From Oscillospiraceae bacterium (GTDB lineage: Bacteria > Bacillota > Clostridia > Oscillospirales > Acutalibacteraceae): a DNA stretch of 64,000 bases. The stretch lies in assembly GCA_902762875.1 (NCBI GenBank), contig CACWPS010000007.1, positions 1-64,000 of the forward strand. The letters are read 5' to 3'. Under the pieces are notes generated by a model. It was not told the DNA's origin. It saw nothing but the letters and a program-made list of their open reading frames with translations, and searched no databases. Both the position numbers and the translations under genes were made by a program. Positions 1 through 8,289 of this stretch are shown piece by piece (positions within the stretch are counted from its first letter, which is position 1; each line of letters opens with the position of its first letter).

Positions 1-129
1 TCGTCGCCTTCGGCTCCTCCAATCATCCAAAGTTTTATTCAATGTAGTTTTCATCATATTTTTTTGAGAAAAGTGTAACCTATCATTGACGACTGTACAT
101 GAGTTTATCTGTAAAAACCGATAAATTCC

Positions 130-158
130 TTGAAAAAAAGCTGTATATGTAGTATTAT
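130..158 (+). promoter_or_regulatory. Promoter of the rnf operon
   Basis: A TTGAAA hexamer (130-135) and TATTAT (153-158) are separated by 17 bases, a good sigma-A-type promoter. It sits about 40 bases before the rnfC start, which has an AAGGAG ribosome site at 185-190. Confidence 0.7.
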
Positions 159-197
159 ATTCTATGTATAGCTATTTTTCTTCAAAGGAGAAGAAGT

Positions 198-1529
198 ATG
201 GAAAAGAAAGAGAAGATACTGCGCCCCGTAGGCCGTGTTCACGGCGGAGCGTTACTTCCGCATTTTAAAAAGACGGCTGAACAGGAGTCGGTAATTATGC
301 CGCCCCCTGCAGTTGTGAAAATCCCTATGTCACAGCATATCGGCGCACCTGCCGAGCCCTGTGTCAAGGCGGGGGATAAGGTCTTTGTGGGCACTAAAAT
401 AGGAGACGCCTCGGGCTTTGTAAGCGCCCCCGTTCATTCGAGTGTTTCGGGTACTATAAAGGCTATAGAGGAAATGAATGTGGGCGGCCGAAAGACAAAG
501 TGTGTTGTTATTGAGTCGGACGGCAATATGGAAAAGGACCCCGGGCTAAAGCCCTTCCCTGTAAACACAAGGGAGGATATAGCAAAGGCGGCAGACCTTT
601 GCGGTCTTGTAGGTCTTGGCGGTGCGGGCTTCCCCACAAAGGTAAAGCTTTCCGTAAAAGAAGAAACCCCGATTGACACCCTTATAATCAACGGCGCCGA
701 GTGCGAGCCCTACATTACAAGCGACTACCGTGCCTGTATGGAGGATTATGAGGATGTAATTGAGGGCGTGTACCTTATAAAGGAAAAGCTTAATATCGAA
801 AAGGTAATAATCTGCATTGAAAGCAATAAGCCCAAGGCAATCGAAAAGCTTTACGAGATAGCCGCAGACAAAAGGGACGAGGACGACAGCGTTAAGCTTA
901 TGAAGCTTCCCACAAGCTACCCGCAGGGAGCGGAAAAGGTTATAATCTATTCCGCTACGGGAAGAAGGGTGCCTGCGGGCAAGCTTCCCAGTGATGTGGG
1001 CTGTATTGTAATGAATATAACAAGTGTTGTCACCCTTAACCGCTTCATTAAAACGGGAATGCCCCTTGTTTCAAAGCGCATAACGGTGGACGGCACGGCG
1101 GTCAACGAGCCTAAAAACATAATAGTACCTATCGGCACGGCTATAAAAGATGTGCTGGAGTTTGCGGGCGGTGTTACAGAAGACGCAAGCGAGATTATCT
1201 TCGGCGGACCTATGATGGGGGTTGATGCTGAGAATGACAGCGGCGTTATCGAAAAGCGCACCAATGCTATTACAGTAATGAAAGAGGAGATAAAACCGCC
1301 CGCAGTAACCCCCTGTATTCGTTGCGGGCGCTGTGCGAGGGCTTGCCCTATGAAGCTATACCCCGCATCAGTTGAGGCGGCGGTAAATCACGGACTAACC
1401 GAAAGCCTTAATAATCTTAATGTTAATTACTGTATGGAATGCGGGAGCTGTTCTTATGTATGTCCCGCAAAGCGGCCGCTTACACAGGTTATGCGGCTTG
1501 CCAAAGCACAGCTTAGGAGGGAAAGGTAA
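198..1529 (+). CDS. rnfC: Electron transport complex subunit RnfC
   Basis: RnfC is the peripheral iron-sulfur subunit of the membrane Rnf complex, which moves electrons from reduced ferredoxin to NAD+ and pumps Na+ or H+. The 443-residue protein has the NuoF-like nucleotide/flavin region (GLGGAGFPT near residue 140) and two 4Fe-4S motifs near the C-terminus: CIRCGRCARACP (about 372-383) and MECGSCSYVCP (about 412-423). The ATG follows AAGGAG at a normal distance. It is the first gene of a six-gene rnf operon, and its stop overlaps the rnfD start as TAATG. The order C-D-G-E-A-B is the usual clostridial one. Length and motifs are complete. Confidence 0.97.
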   Translation: MEKKEKILRPVGRVHGGALLPHFKKTAEQESVIMPPPAVVKIPMSQHIGAPAEPCVKAGDKVFVGTKIGDASGFVSAPVHSSVSGTIKAIEEMNVGGRKTKCVVIESDGNMEKDPGLKPFPVNTREDIAKAADLCGLVGLGGAGFPTKVKLSVKEETPIDTLIINGAECEPYITSDYRACMEDYEDVIEGVYLIKEKLNIEKVIICIESNKPKAIEKLYEIAADKRDEDDSVKLMKLPTSYPQGAEKVIIYSATGRRVPAGKLPSDVGCIVMNITSVVTLNRFIKTGMPLVSKRITVDGTAVNEPKNIIVPIGTAIKDVLEFAGGVTEDASEIIFGGPMMGVDAENDSGVIEKRTNAITVMKEEIKPPAVTPCIRCGRCARACPMKLYPASVEAAVNHGLTESLNNLNVNYCMECGSCSYVCPAKRPLTQVMRLAKAQLRRER

Positions 1530-2464
1530 TGAAAGAGATACTAACGGCGGCGTCCTCGCCCCATATAAGGCACAGCGACACCACAAGGGGCATTATGTCT
1601 GATGTGGTAATCGCCCTCCTGCCTGCGGCGGTTTACGGCTGTATACTTTTCGGCTGGCACGCCGCATTGGTGCTTGCGGTCTGCATTATTTTTGCGGTAC
1701 TAAGCGAGTTTTTGTGGAATAAAGCGCTTAAAAGGCCTAACACCGTAGGCGATATGTCGGCGGTGGTTACGGGACTGCTGCTTGGTATGAACCTGCCCTC
1801 CACAATTCCGCTGTGGCAGGCGGCGATTGGCAGTATTGTGGCTATAATCGTTGTAAAGCAGATGTTCGGCGGTATAGGCTGTAACTTTGCAAACCCTGCC
1901 ATAGCCGCCCGTATTGTACTACTGGTGTCCTTCCCCTCTACAATGACGAAATTTGTCGCCCCGCTTTTTGATGCGGTGACCTCAGCTACTCCCCTTGCCG
2001 CCGAGAGCGGTACATACACACTAAAGGCGCTGTTTTTCGGTATGCACCCCGGCTCTATAGGCGAGACCTCGGCGTTTTTGCTCTTGGTGGGCGGAGTTTA
2101 TCTGCTTATAAGGAATGTTATTTCCCCCGTTATACCCGTTTGCTTTATCGGCACCGTGGCGCTTCTTGCCCTTATCTCAGGGGAGAATGTTTCGGTTTGG
2201 GTATACGGTGGCGGACTTATGCTTGGTGCAATCTTTATGGCGACAGACTACACCACAAGCCCCACTACTAAGCTCGGTAAGGTAATCTTCGGGGTGGGTT
2301 GCGGAATTATAACCTTTGTCATAAGAAAATTCGGCGCTCTGCCTGAGGGTGTTTCCTATTCAATACTGCTTATGAATATTCTTGTTCCCCATATTAACCG
2401 TTTGACACTTTCTAAGCCCTTCGGTTTTATTAAACCCAAAAAGGAGGAAGTGCAGAATGGCTAA
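1529..2464 (+). CDS. rnfD: Electron transport complex subunit RnfD
   Basis: Integral membrane, flavin-carrying subunit of Rnf, related to NqrB. The 311-residue protein is almost entirely hydrophobic helices. The segment ATDYTTSPTTKLG near residues 238-250 corresponds to the region where this family links FMN covalently to a Thr (family knowledge). Translation is coupled to rnfC through a one-base TAATG overlap, and the last codons overlap rnfG by eight bases. A GGAGG site lies just before the ATG. Nothing is missing compared with clostridial RnfD proteins. Confidence 0.96.
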   Translation: MKEILTAASSPHIRHSDTTRGIMSDVVIALLPAAVYGCILFGWHAALVLAVCIIFAVLSEFLWNKALKRPNTVGDMSAVVTGLLLGMNLPSTIPLWQAAIGSIVAIIVVKQMFGGIGCNFANPAIAARIVLLVSFPSTMTKFVAPLFDAVTSATPLAAESGTYTLKALFFGMHPGSIGETSAFLLLVGGVYLLIRNVISPVIPVCFIGTVALLALISGENVSVWVYGGGLMLGAIFMATDYTTSPTTKLGKVIFGVGCGIITFVIRKFGALPEGVSYSILLMNILVPHINRLTLSKPFGFIKPKKEEVQNG

Positions 2465-3068
2465 AATAATAGAAATTATAAAGGCTAACAAAAACGATAT
2501 TATAAAGCCTGTTGCGGTACTGCTTGCGATTTGTATTATAATTCCCCTTGCCCTTTCCCTTACAAATAAGATAACTAAGGACAAAATCGCAGAGCTTGAC
2601 GCAAAAAACAGCAGTGAGACTATGGCAAGCCTTATTAAGGCGGATAAATTCACTAAGCAAGAATTTAAGGACGGCGAAAACGAATTTACATATTATTTCG
2701 CCCTTAAAGACGGTGAAATAATCGGCTACATCTTTAAAACTGCCGAAAAGGGCTACGGCGGCGATGTTTCGGTTATGACGGCGGTGAATACCGACGGCAC
2801 GGTAAAATCGGTAGCTATATTAGATGTTTCTAATGAAACCCCCGGACTTGGCCAAAACGCCGCTAAGGAAAGCTTTTATACCCAGTATGAGGGTAAAAAA
2901 AGCGGAATATCCCTACTTAAAAACGGGGCTGATTCGGCTAAGAACGAGGTAAATGCCGTAACGGGCGCTACAATTACCTCAACCGCCGTAAACAAGGCGG
3001 TAAACAAAGCGCTTAAACAGTTTGAAAGCGTAAAAAACAACGAGGGGGTGACCCAAGGTGAAAAATAA
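2457..3068 (+). CDS. rnfG: Electron transport complex subunit RnfG (FMN-binding)
   Basis: Membrane-anchored flavoprotein of Rnf. One N-terminal transmembrane helix (about residues 15-36) is followed by an exported FMN-binding domain. The TGAT motif near residue 170 (context AVTGATITS) carries the Thr to which FMN is attached in this family. The gene overlaps rnfD by 8 bases and rnfE by 11, consistent with tightly coupled translation. Its 203 residues are a usual length. Confidence 0.95.
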   Translation: MAKIIEIIKANKNDIIKPVAVLLAICIIIPLALSLTNKITKDKIAELDAKNSSETMASLIKADKFTKQEFKDGENEFTYYFALKDGEIIGYIFKTAEKGYGGDVSVMTAVNTDGTVKSVAILDVSNETPGLGQNAAKESFYTQYEGKKSGISLLKNGADSAKNEVNAVTGATITSTAVNKAVNKALKQFESVKNNEGVTQGEK

Positions 3069-3753
3069 TAGGTATATGGGCTATTTTACAAACGGACTTA
3101 TTAAGGAAAACCCCGTTTTGCGATTGGTACTGGGTACCTGCCCGACCCTTGCGGTCACAACCGCCGCAATAAACGGCATAGGAATGGGACTTGCCGCTAC
3201 AATGGTGCTTATCTGCTCGAATATTGTAATTTCACTTCTTAGAAAAGTAATCCCCGATAAGGTGCGTATCCCCGCATACATCACTATTATTGCGGGCTTT
3301 GTAAGCGTGGTGCAGATGCTTGTTAAGGCGTTCCTGCCCTCGATAGACAAGGCGCTGGGCATTTATCTGCCCCTTATAGTGGTAAACTGCATTATCTTGG
3401 CGAGGGCGGAGATGTTTGCCTCTAAAAATTCCGTTGTTTCGAGCGTCCTTGACGGCCTCGGAATGGGCATAGGCTTTACGGCGGTTTTGACCCTTATGGG
3501 GGCTATCCGTGAGCTTTTGGGTGCGGGAACACTTTTCTCCCTGCCCGTTACGGCGAATTTTATAAGCCCAATGATAGTATTTCTGCTTCCCCCCGGCGGC
3601 TTCTTTGTCTTCGGTATGCTGGTGGCGGCTTCAAACGCCCTTGCAAAGCGGGCGGGCAAAAAGCCTGTGGAGCATTTAGGCTGTGAAAGCTGTCCTTCAA
3701 GAGCCGTTTGCGGAAAAATAGACTGTGAAGAGGAGGCGGCAGTAAATGAATAG
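3058..3753 (+). CDS. rnfE: Electron transport complex subunit RnfE, with Cys-rich tail
   Basis: Integral membrane subunit of Rnf, homologous to RnfA and NqrD, with about six helices. It starts with GTG at 3058, inside the end of rnfG, preceded by a G-rich ribosome site at 3042-3048. The membrane part ends near residue 198. After it comes a hydrophilic tail with four Cys (CESCPSRAVCGKIDC, about residues 207-221) that is not part of the membrane core. It could hold a metal or cluster, but that is inference. The gene overlaps rnfA by eight bases. Confidence 0.95.
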   Translation: MKNNRYMGYFTNGLIKENPVLRLVLGTCPTLAVTTAAINGIGMGLAATMVLICSNIVISLLRKVIPDKVRIPAYITIIAGFVSVVQMLVKAFLPSIDKALGIYLPLIVVNCIILARAEMFASKNSVVSSVLDGLGMGIGFTAVLTLMGAIRELLGAGTLFSLPVTANFISPMIVFLLPPGGFFVFGMLVAASNALAKRAGKKPVEHLGCESCPSRAVCGKIDCEEEAAVNE

Positions 3754-4330
3754 TACCACATCTATAGCCTCAATTTTACTGGCGGCGATACTCACAAATA
3801 ATATGGTGCTGTCGAAATTCCTCGGAATTTGTCCTTTCTTGGGGGTTTCCAAAAAGACAAACACCGCCTTTTCAATGAGCATTGCGGTAACCCTTGTTAT
3901 GGTGGTTGCAACGGCGGTCACCTGGCCTATTTATAACTATATTTTGTCGCCTGATTACACCTATCTTGAAACGATAGTATTTATCCTTGTAATTGCGGCT
4001 ATTGTTCAGCTTATTGAAATTGTGTTAAAGCGTTATATTAAGCCGGTTTACAATGCCCTTGGAATTTATCTGCCCCTTATCACCACGAACTGTGCGGTGC
4101 TGGGCATTACAATGCTTAATATCACAAATGAGCTTAATTTTATTCAGTCCCTCTTTAACGCCCTCGGAGCGGGGCTCGGCTTTATGCTTGCAATGCTCCT
4201 TTTCTCGGGCGTGCGGGAAAGACTTGAAACTGCGGATATTCCCGAATTTTTAAAGGGTCTGCCCATTACCCTTGTGGCGGCGGCGCTGGTGGCGCTTTCC
4301 TTCCTGGGGTTTGCGGGAATAGGAGGTTAA
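3746..4330 (+). CDS. rnfA: Electron transport complex subunit RnfA
   Basis: Integral membrane subunit of Rnf with six predicted helices (194 residues), the pseudo-symmetric partner of RnfE. The family signature regions NNMVLSKFLGICPFLG near the N-terminus and GIYLPLITTNCAVLG in the middle are both present. In known structures RnfA and RnfE hold a cluster between them in the membrane. The gene overlaps rnfE by eight bases and is followed after four bases by rnfB. Confidence 0.96.
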   Translation: MNSTTSIASILLAAILTNNMVLSKFLGICPFLGVSKKTNTAFSMSIAVTLVMVVATAVTWPIYNYILSPDYTYLETIVFILVIAAIVQLIEIVLKRYIKPVYNALGIYLPLITTNCAVLGITMLNITNELNFIQSLFNALGAGLGFMLAMLLFSGVRERLETADIPEFLKGLPITLVAAALVALSFLGFAGIGG

Positions 4331-4334
4331 GTCT

Positions 4335-5111
4335 ATGGAAATTATTATACCTGCTGTAATTGTTGGAATTATCGGCCTTGTTGCGGGTGTGGGACTTTCC
4401 CTTGCCTCTAAGTTTATGGCAGTACCCGTGGACGAAAAGCAGGAAAAGGTGCGTTCGGCTTTGCCGGGCGCTAACTGCGGCGCCTGCGGTTATTCGGGCT
4501 GTGACGGCTACGCCGCCGCTGTGGCGGCGGGTGAGGCTGAGCCTAACAAATGCGCCCCCGGAGGGGCAACTGCGGCGGCAGCACTTGCGGAAATTTTAGG
4601 TGTTGAGGTTGAAACCGAGCCTAAAATCGCCTTTATCGCCTGTAACGGCACCCCCGAAAAAACAAAGACAAAGTTTAACTATGACGGTATGCAAAGCTGT
4701 ACCGCCGCCTCCCTTGTAAATGCGGGACCTATAGAGTGCGAATATGGCTGTATCGGCTTTGGCGACTGTGCCAATGCCTGTCCTTTTGGGGCGATTACAA
4801 TAGAAAACGGCAGACCCGTTGTTTGCGGGGATATTTGTGTAGGGTGTGGCAAATGCACCAAGGTTTGTCCTAAATCCCTTATATCTATTGTGCCTAAATC
4901 CGCTAAGGTCAGGGTTGCCTGCTCTAATAAATCAAAGGGTGCGCCCGTTGTTAAGATGTGCGGAGTTTCCTGTATCGCCTGTAAAATGTGCGAAAAAGCC
5001 TGCGAGAGCGGAGCTGTTAAGGTTGTGGACAATGTGGCGGTTATAGACCAAAGCTTATGCACCGCCTGCGGAAAATGTAAGGAAGCCTGCAAGCGGGGCG
5101 TAATCGTATAA
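4335..5111 (+). CDS. rnfB: Electron transport complex subunit RnfB (polyferredoxin)
   Basis: Ferredoxin-like subunit of Rnf that accepts electrons from soluble ferredoxin. An N-terminal membrane helix (about residues 3-25) is followed by a 4Fe-4S domain with CGACGYSGCDGY (about 48-59) and a later Cys near 73. Two or more ferredoxin modules follow, including CVGCGKCTKVCP, CIACKMCEKACE and CTACGKCKEACK. The start has a GGAGG site at 4321-4326 and the stop overlaps the next gene as TAATG. Length 258 is typical for clostridial RnfB. Confidence 0.96.
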   Translation: MEIIIPAVIVGIIGLVAGVGLSLASKFMAVPVDEKQEKVRSALPGANCGACGYSGCDGYAAAVAAGEAEPNKCAPGGATAAAALAEILGVEVETEPKIAFIACNGTPEKTKTKFNYDGMQSCTAASLVNAGPIECEYGCIGFGDCANACPFGAITIENGRPVVCGDICVGCGKCTKVCPKSLISIVPKSAKVRVACSNKSKGAPVVKMCGVSCIACKMCEKACESGAVKVVDNVAVIDQSLCTACGKCKEACKRGVIV

Positions 5112-5743
5112 TGGAAATTTTATATGAGGACCCCTCGGTTATAGTTTGTATAAAGCCGAGGGGTGTTTCTTCCCAAGCCGATAAAAACGGCGGGGAGAGT
5201 ATGATAACCCTGCTCCAAGCTCACACGGGCGGGGAGATTTACCCCGTTCACCGCCTTGATAAGGAGACGGGCGGGGTTATGGTTTATGCCAAAACCCAAA
5301 AAGCGGCGGCGGCCCTTTCCCGTGATATAGCGGAGCATAAATTTCACAAGGAATATTTAGCCCTTGTTCACGGCGTTCCCGAAAAAAGTGAAGATACCCT
5401 TTTCGATTTGCTTTTTCACGACAGGGCGAAAAACAAAAGCTATGCTGTAAAGCGGGAGCGGTCAGGGGTTAAAAAAGCCGAGCTCGAATATAAGCTACTT
5501 GAAACCAAGGAAATTAAGGGTGAAAAGTACTCGCTTTTAAGGGTGGTACTGCACACAGGCAGAACCCACCAGATAAGGGTGCAGTTTGCCAGCAGAAAAA
5601 TGCCCCTTTCAGGCGACCGCAAGTACGGCGCAAAGGACACCTGCAAAAAGCTCGGACTCCTGTCGGCGAAGCTCAAATTCACCCACCCCGAAACGGGGGA
5701 AGAAATGGATTTTACAGCTAAAGAAAAGCCTTTTATAATATAA
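5111..5743 (+). CDS. RluA-family RNA pseudouridine synthase
   Basis: Isomerises uridine to pseudouridine in rRNA or tRNA. The catalytic signature HRLDKETGG (about residues 47-55) contains the Asp nucleophile, and the later RTHQIRVQFA motif is typical of RluA-type enzymes. At 210 residues it is a short form without an N-terminal S4 domain. It is joined to rnfB by TAATG, so it probably rides on the rnf transcript. The target site cannot be assigned from sequence. Confidence 0.88.
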   Translation: MEILYEDPSVIVCIKPRGVSSQADKNGGESMITLLQAHTGGEIYPVHRLDKETGGVMVYAKTQKAAAALSRDIAEHKFHKEYLALVHGVPEKSEDTLFDLLFHDRAKNKSYAVKRERSGVKKAELEYKLLETKEIKGEKYSLLRVVLHTGRTHQIRVQFASRKMPLSGDRKYGAKDTCKKLGLLSAKLKFTHPETGEEMDFTAKEKPFII

Positions 5744-5760
5744 ATATTTCGGTGAAAATT

Positions 5761-5795
5761 ATGACTTTACAGCAACTGCGTTATGTTATTACAAT
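5761..5795 (+). pseudogene. 5' stub of a LysR-family regulator gene
   Basis: The reading frame from ATG 5761 begins MTLQQLRYVIT, which matches the characteristic first residues of clostridial LysR-type transcription regulators. The similarity then stops abruptly near 5790-5797 and the frame continues into sequence antisense to a membrane protein gene. Only about eleven codons of the regulator remain. It looks like a deletion or recombination scar. Confidence 0.55.
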
Positions 5796-6386
5796 ATCGC
5801 CCCCCAGTAATATTTTGGCAATCAAGGTGCCTGCTCCCGAAAACAGCGACACCATAAGGTTTTCAAAGGCTGCGTCGGAGCTTATTAACAGCGGAATTAC
5901 CACCAACAGCACCGGAATGGATATAGCAATACCCACAAGCACCTGCTTGTTAGGACCTTTTTTATTATTATCGGCACAGTATTTTCTGTAGGAGCGGGAA
6001 GGCTCGGTTAAAAATGCAAAGGGTGCGACAATAAGCGTGTTAAGCACCGAGTACACTATTCCGTGACGGCTGTTTTCGCAGTCGGTGTAGGAAAGTGATA
6101 CGAAAACACCGTACAGAGCGAAGACTGCGAAAAATAAAAGAGTATTAATAAGGGAATCGTTGAAAATTCCGAATACTGCCGAGAGTATAAGCGCCGCCGA
6201 ACCGCAGAAAATCGGAAAGGCTTTTATGCGGAGTTTTGATTTCACCATATAAAACACGGTCAGCAAAAACAGGGCGAAAAAGGATAGCGTAAAGCCTAAA
6301 TTAAAGCCGCCGAAAAGGGAAAGAGAAATAAAGAAAACCGAGCTTATAAGGGTCAAAATCGCAAATGAGCAAACAGGAGAAAACAA
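5781..6386 (-). pseudogene. Truncated DUF4173-like integral membrane protein
   Basis: The minus-strand frame encodes about 200 hydrophobic residues with the features of DUF4173/DUF4153 membrane proteins: GGFNLGFTLSF near the N-terminus, FNDSLINTLLFF in the middle and LLISSDAAFENL near the end. From family knowledge these proteins are usually around 500 residues, so the C-terminal half is absent. The frame breaks off at the LysR stub around 5790. The 5' end is also poor: no ATG or ribosome site is present, only a TTG at 6386, and the frame runs open to a stop near 6420, next to the rplM promoter. Probably a dead fragment. Confidence 0.65.
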
Positions 6387-6446
6387 GAGAAAATTAAAGA
6401 AAAACAGAGCTTTAAAACTTTAAATTAAAATTTTCAAAAATAGTTG

Positions 6447-6475
6447 TTGACAAAGGGTTTTAGTTGTGGTATTAT
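6447..6475 (+). promoter_or_regulatory. Promoter of rplM-rpsI
   Basis: TTGACA (6447-6452) and TATTAT (6470-6475) with a 17-base spacer, about 45 bases before rplM. A GGAGG ribosome site lies at 6506-6510. Confidence 0.8.
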
Positions 6476-6519
6476 ATGTGGGCTATAGAATAAACAAAAA
6501 TTTTTGGAGGTTTTGAATT

Positions 6520-6948
6520 ATGTCAACATTTATGGCAAAACCTGCTGAAATTCAGCGTAAATGGTATATAATCGACGCTGCTGACAGACCGCTCGGAAGA
6601 ACCGCTACCAAGGTTGCGGACATACTCCGCGGTAAGTTAAAGCCGGAGTTTACTCCCCATGTCGATTGCGGCGACCATGTTGTCGTTATCAATGCTGATA
6701 AGGCGGTTTTAACAGGTAAGAAGCTTGAGAAGAAGTATTATCGCCGTCATACAGGCTACATCGGCGGTCTTAAGGAAGTTAAGTACGCTACCCTTATGAA
6801 GACCCGCCCCGAGCTTGCTATGGAGCTTGCCGTTAAGGGAATGGTACCCGATACCACCATCGGCCGCAAGGCACTTACAAGACTTCACATCTACAGCGGT
6901 TTTGAGTATGCTCAGGTAGCTCAGAAGCCCGAGAAGCTTGAATTTTAA
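6520..6948 (+). CDS. rplM: 50S ribosomal protein L13
   Basis: Structural protein of the large ribosomal subunit, full length at 142 residues. Family features visible are [17 protein letters not shown] near the N-terminus, [11 protein letters not shown], and the basic stretch [10 protein letters not shown]. It is first in the usual rplM-rpsI pair, 17 bases before rpsI, behind its own strong promoter. Codon use is strongly biased, as expected for a highly expressed gene. Confidence 0.98.
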   Translation: MSTFMAKPAEIQRKWYIIDAADRPLGRTATKVADILRGKLKPEFTPHVDCGDHVVVINADKAVLTGKKLEKKYYRRHTGYIGGLKEVKYATLMKTRPELAMELAVKGMVPDTTIGRKALTRLHIYSGFEYAQVAQKPEKLEF

Positions 6949-6965
6949 GAAGGGAGACAGAAACA

Positions 6966-7364
6966 ATGTTTGAAGCAAAGCCTTATTTTTACGGAACAGG
7001 CAGAAGAAAAAGCTCTGTCGCCCGTGTTCGCCTTTACGCAGGAACAGGCAAAATCACCGTTAATGACAGAGATATTGACGATTATTTCGGCCTTGAAACC
7101 TTAAAGCTCATCGTTCGTCAGCCTTTAGCCCTCACAGGCACAGCTGATAAGTTCGATGTTGTATGCCGTGTTGCAGGCGGCGGCGTTACCGGTCAGGCAG
7201 GCGCTATCCGCCACGGTATTTCCCGTGCACTCTTACAGTCTGATGCGGAGCTCCGCACCGAGCTTAAGAAGGCAGGCTTCCTCACACGCGATCCGCGTAT
7301 GAAGGAAAGAAAGAAGTACGGTCTCAAAGGCGCACGCCGTGCACCCCAGTTCTCAAAGAGATAA
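6966..7364 (+). CDS. rpsI: 30S ribosomal protein S9
   Basis: Structural protein of the small ribosomal subunit, 132 residues. The N-terminal [14 protein letters not shown] and the C-terminal basic tail ending in FSKR, which reaches the P-site tRNA, are both intact. An AAGGGAG ribosome site is just upstream. It is cotranscribed with rplM and followed by a strong hairpin terminator. Confidence 0.98.
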   Translation: MFEAKPYFYGTGRRKSSVARVRLYAGTGKITVNDRDIDDYFGLETLKLIVRQPLALTGTADKFDVVCRVAGGGVTGQAGAIRHGISRALLQSDAELRTELKKAGFLTRDPRMKERKKYGLKGARRAPQFSKR

Positions 7365-7387
7365 TCACTTATCTTACAGAGTATTCA

Positions 7388-7422
7388 AAAACCCCCGAAA
7401 CCTCTACGGTTTTGGGGGTTGT
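7388..7422 (+). terminator. Terminator of rplM-rpsI
   Basis: The stem CCCCCGAAACC (7392-7402) pairs with GGTTTTGGGGG (7408-7418) through one G-U pair around a 5-base loop. Flanking A and T tracts add further pairing. Typical Rho-independent terminator. Confidence 0.85.
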
Positions 7423-7488
7423 TTATGCATTAAAATATGTTTTGGTGCAAAAAAATTAAAACAAAAATTAGGCTTTATCAAAAAAAGT

Positions 7489-7516
7489 TTGACAAAGCCG
7501 TAAAATATGGTATAAT
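7489..7516 (+). promoter_or_regulatory. First promoter of the rimP leader
   Basis: TTGACA (7489-7494) and TATAAT (7511-7516) with a 16-base spacer, a near-consensus promoter. It points to a short RNA that ends at the hairpin at 7573-7616. Confidence 0.75.
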
Positions 7517-7522
7517 ATAAGT

Positions 7523-7616
7523 GAAATAAGGCAAGCCGATAGACGGTTTAGCCCTCAAATTAAATGATTAAAGAAATAACCGCTTAGTTTGCAGACCTGG
7601 CGGTTATTTCTTTTTT
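7523..7616 (+). ncRNA. Candidate short leader RNA or sRNA upstream of rimP
   Basis: Transcription from the promoter at 7489-7516 should start near 7523. It meets a strong intrinsic terminator: GAAATAACCGC (7573-7583) pairs with GCGGTTATTTC (7600-7610) around a 16-base loop, then six T. The product would be about 94 nt. It holds no convincing ORF. It could be an attenuated leader of the rimP operon or a stand-alone small RNA. I do not recognise it as a known RNA family. Confidence 0.5.
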
Positions 7617-7633
7617 ATTACCGTTATTACAAG

Positions 7634-7666
7634 TGTTATAACCGAAATTATAACAGGTTTTTTCTA
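7634..7666 (+). terminator. Second hairpin in the rimP leader region
   Basis: TGTTATAA (7634-7641) pairs with TTATAACA (7648-7655) around a 6-base loop, followed by a T-rich run. The stem is AT-rich and weaker than its neighbours. It may act as a back-up terminator for the short RNA. Confidence 0.45.
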
Positions 7667-7694
7667 TTGTTTTTAAGTTTGAGTTAAAAAACAC

Positions 7695-7723
7695 TTGATT
7701 TTTTATTCGGAGTGTGTTATAAT
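7695..7723 (+). promoter_or_regulatory. Second promoter of the rimP operon
   Basis: TTGATT (7695-7700) and TATAAT (7718-7723) with a 17-base spacer, about 80 bases before rimP. It probably drives the rimP-nusA-infB operon. Confidence 0.7.
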
Positions 7724-7742
7724 GCTTATATCATTAAGCAGA

Positions 7743-7776
7743 AAGGTGAGTGGGGCGACCCGCTCACTTTTGTTTT
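7743..7776 (+). promoter_or_regulatory. Attenuator-like hairpin before rimP
   Basis: GTGAGTGGG (7746-7754) pairs with CCCGCTCAC (7759-7767) with one G-U pair, closed by a GCGA (GNRA) tetraloop and followed by TTTTGTTTT. It lies between the second promoter and the rimP start, so any transcript from that promoter must pass through it. It looks like an intrinsic terminator used for attenuation, which is inference. Confidence 0.6.
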
Positions 7777-7800
7777 GCGAATCGTACGGAGGAATGATGA

Positions 7801-8253
7801 ATGGCAAATGCCGCCGAAAAGGTGTACGGTCTTATTAAGGAAACGGTTGAGGCAGAGGGGGTAAACCTCTGGGATGTTCGCTTTCTAAAAGAGGGTGCGT
7901 CTTGGTATCTTCGGGTGTTTATCGACAAGCCCGAGGGGATAAGCATTGACGATTGCACCAATGTCTCCCACGCCATCGACCCGATTATTGACGAGGCTGA
8001 CCCCATTGATGTCTCCTATTATTTGGAGGTCTGCTCTGCGGGATTAGAGCGGGAGCTTACAAGGCAAAGCCACTTTGAGGCTTGTGTCGGCAAAAGGGTA
8101 AAAATCAAGCTTTATAAGGCTTTGGACGGTGTTAAGGAGCTTACAGGCGTTCTTAAAGCCGCTGCGGACACGGTTACAATCGAAACCGAGGGCGGGGAAT
8201 ATGAGCTTTTATATAAGGACATTTCCAAAGCCCGTCTGTGCGATTTTGAATAA
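7801..8253 (+). CDS. rimP: Ribosome maturation factor RimP
   Basis: Assists maturation of the 30S subunit. The 150-residue protein has the family motifs GVNLWDVRFLKEG and LRVFIDKPEGISIDDC in the N-terminal domain and EVCSAGLERELT at the domain junction, followed by an SH3-like C-terminal domain. A GGAGG site lies at 7788-7792. It leads the conserved rimP-nusA-ylxR-ylxQ-infB-rbfA operon behind a structured leader. Confidence 0.95.
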   Translation: MANAAEKVYGLIKETVEAEGVNLWDVRFLKEGASWYLRVFIDKPEGISIDDCTNVSHAIDPIIDEADPIDVSYYLEVCSAGLERELTRQSHFEACVGKRVKIKLYKALDGVKELTGVLKAAADTVTIETEGGEYELLYKDISKARLCDFE

Positions 8254-8289
8254 AATAATAAAAACCTAAGTTTGGAGGAATTGAGAAAA

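Noticed and set aside
1..57. Minus-strand frame beginning with two ATGs and running off the left edge
   Set aside because: Nineteen codons only, no good ribosome site and an Arg-rich end with no recognisable family; cannot be supported as a gene.
5752..5991. Plus-strand frame of 79 codons after the pseudouridine synthase gene
   Set aside because: Only its first codons look like a protein (LysR start); the rest is antisense to the truncated membrane protein gene.
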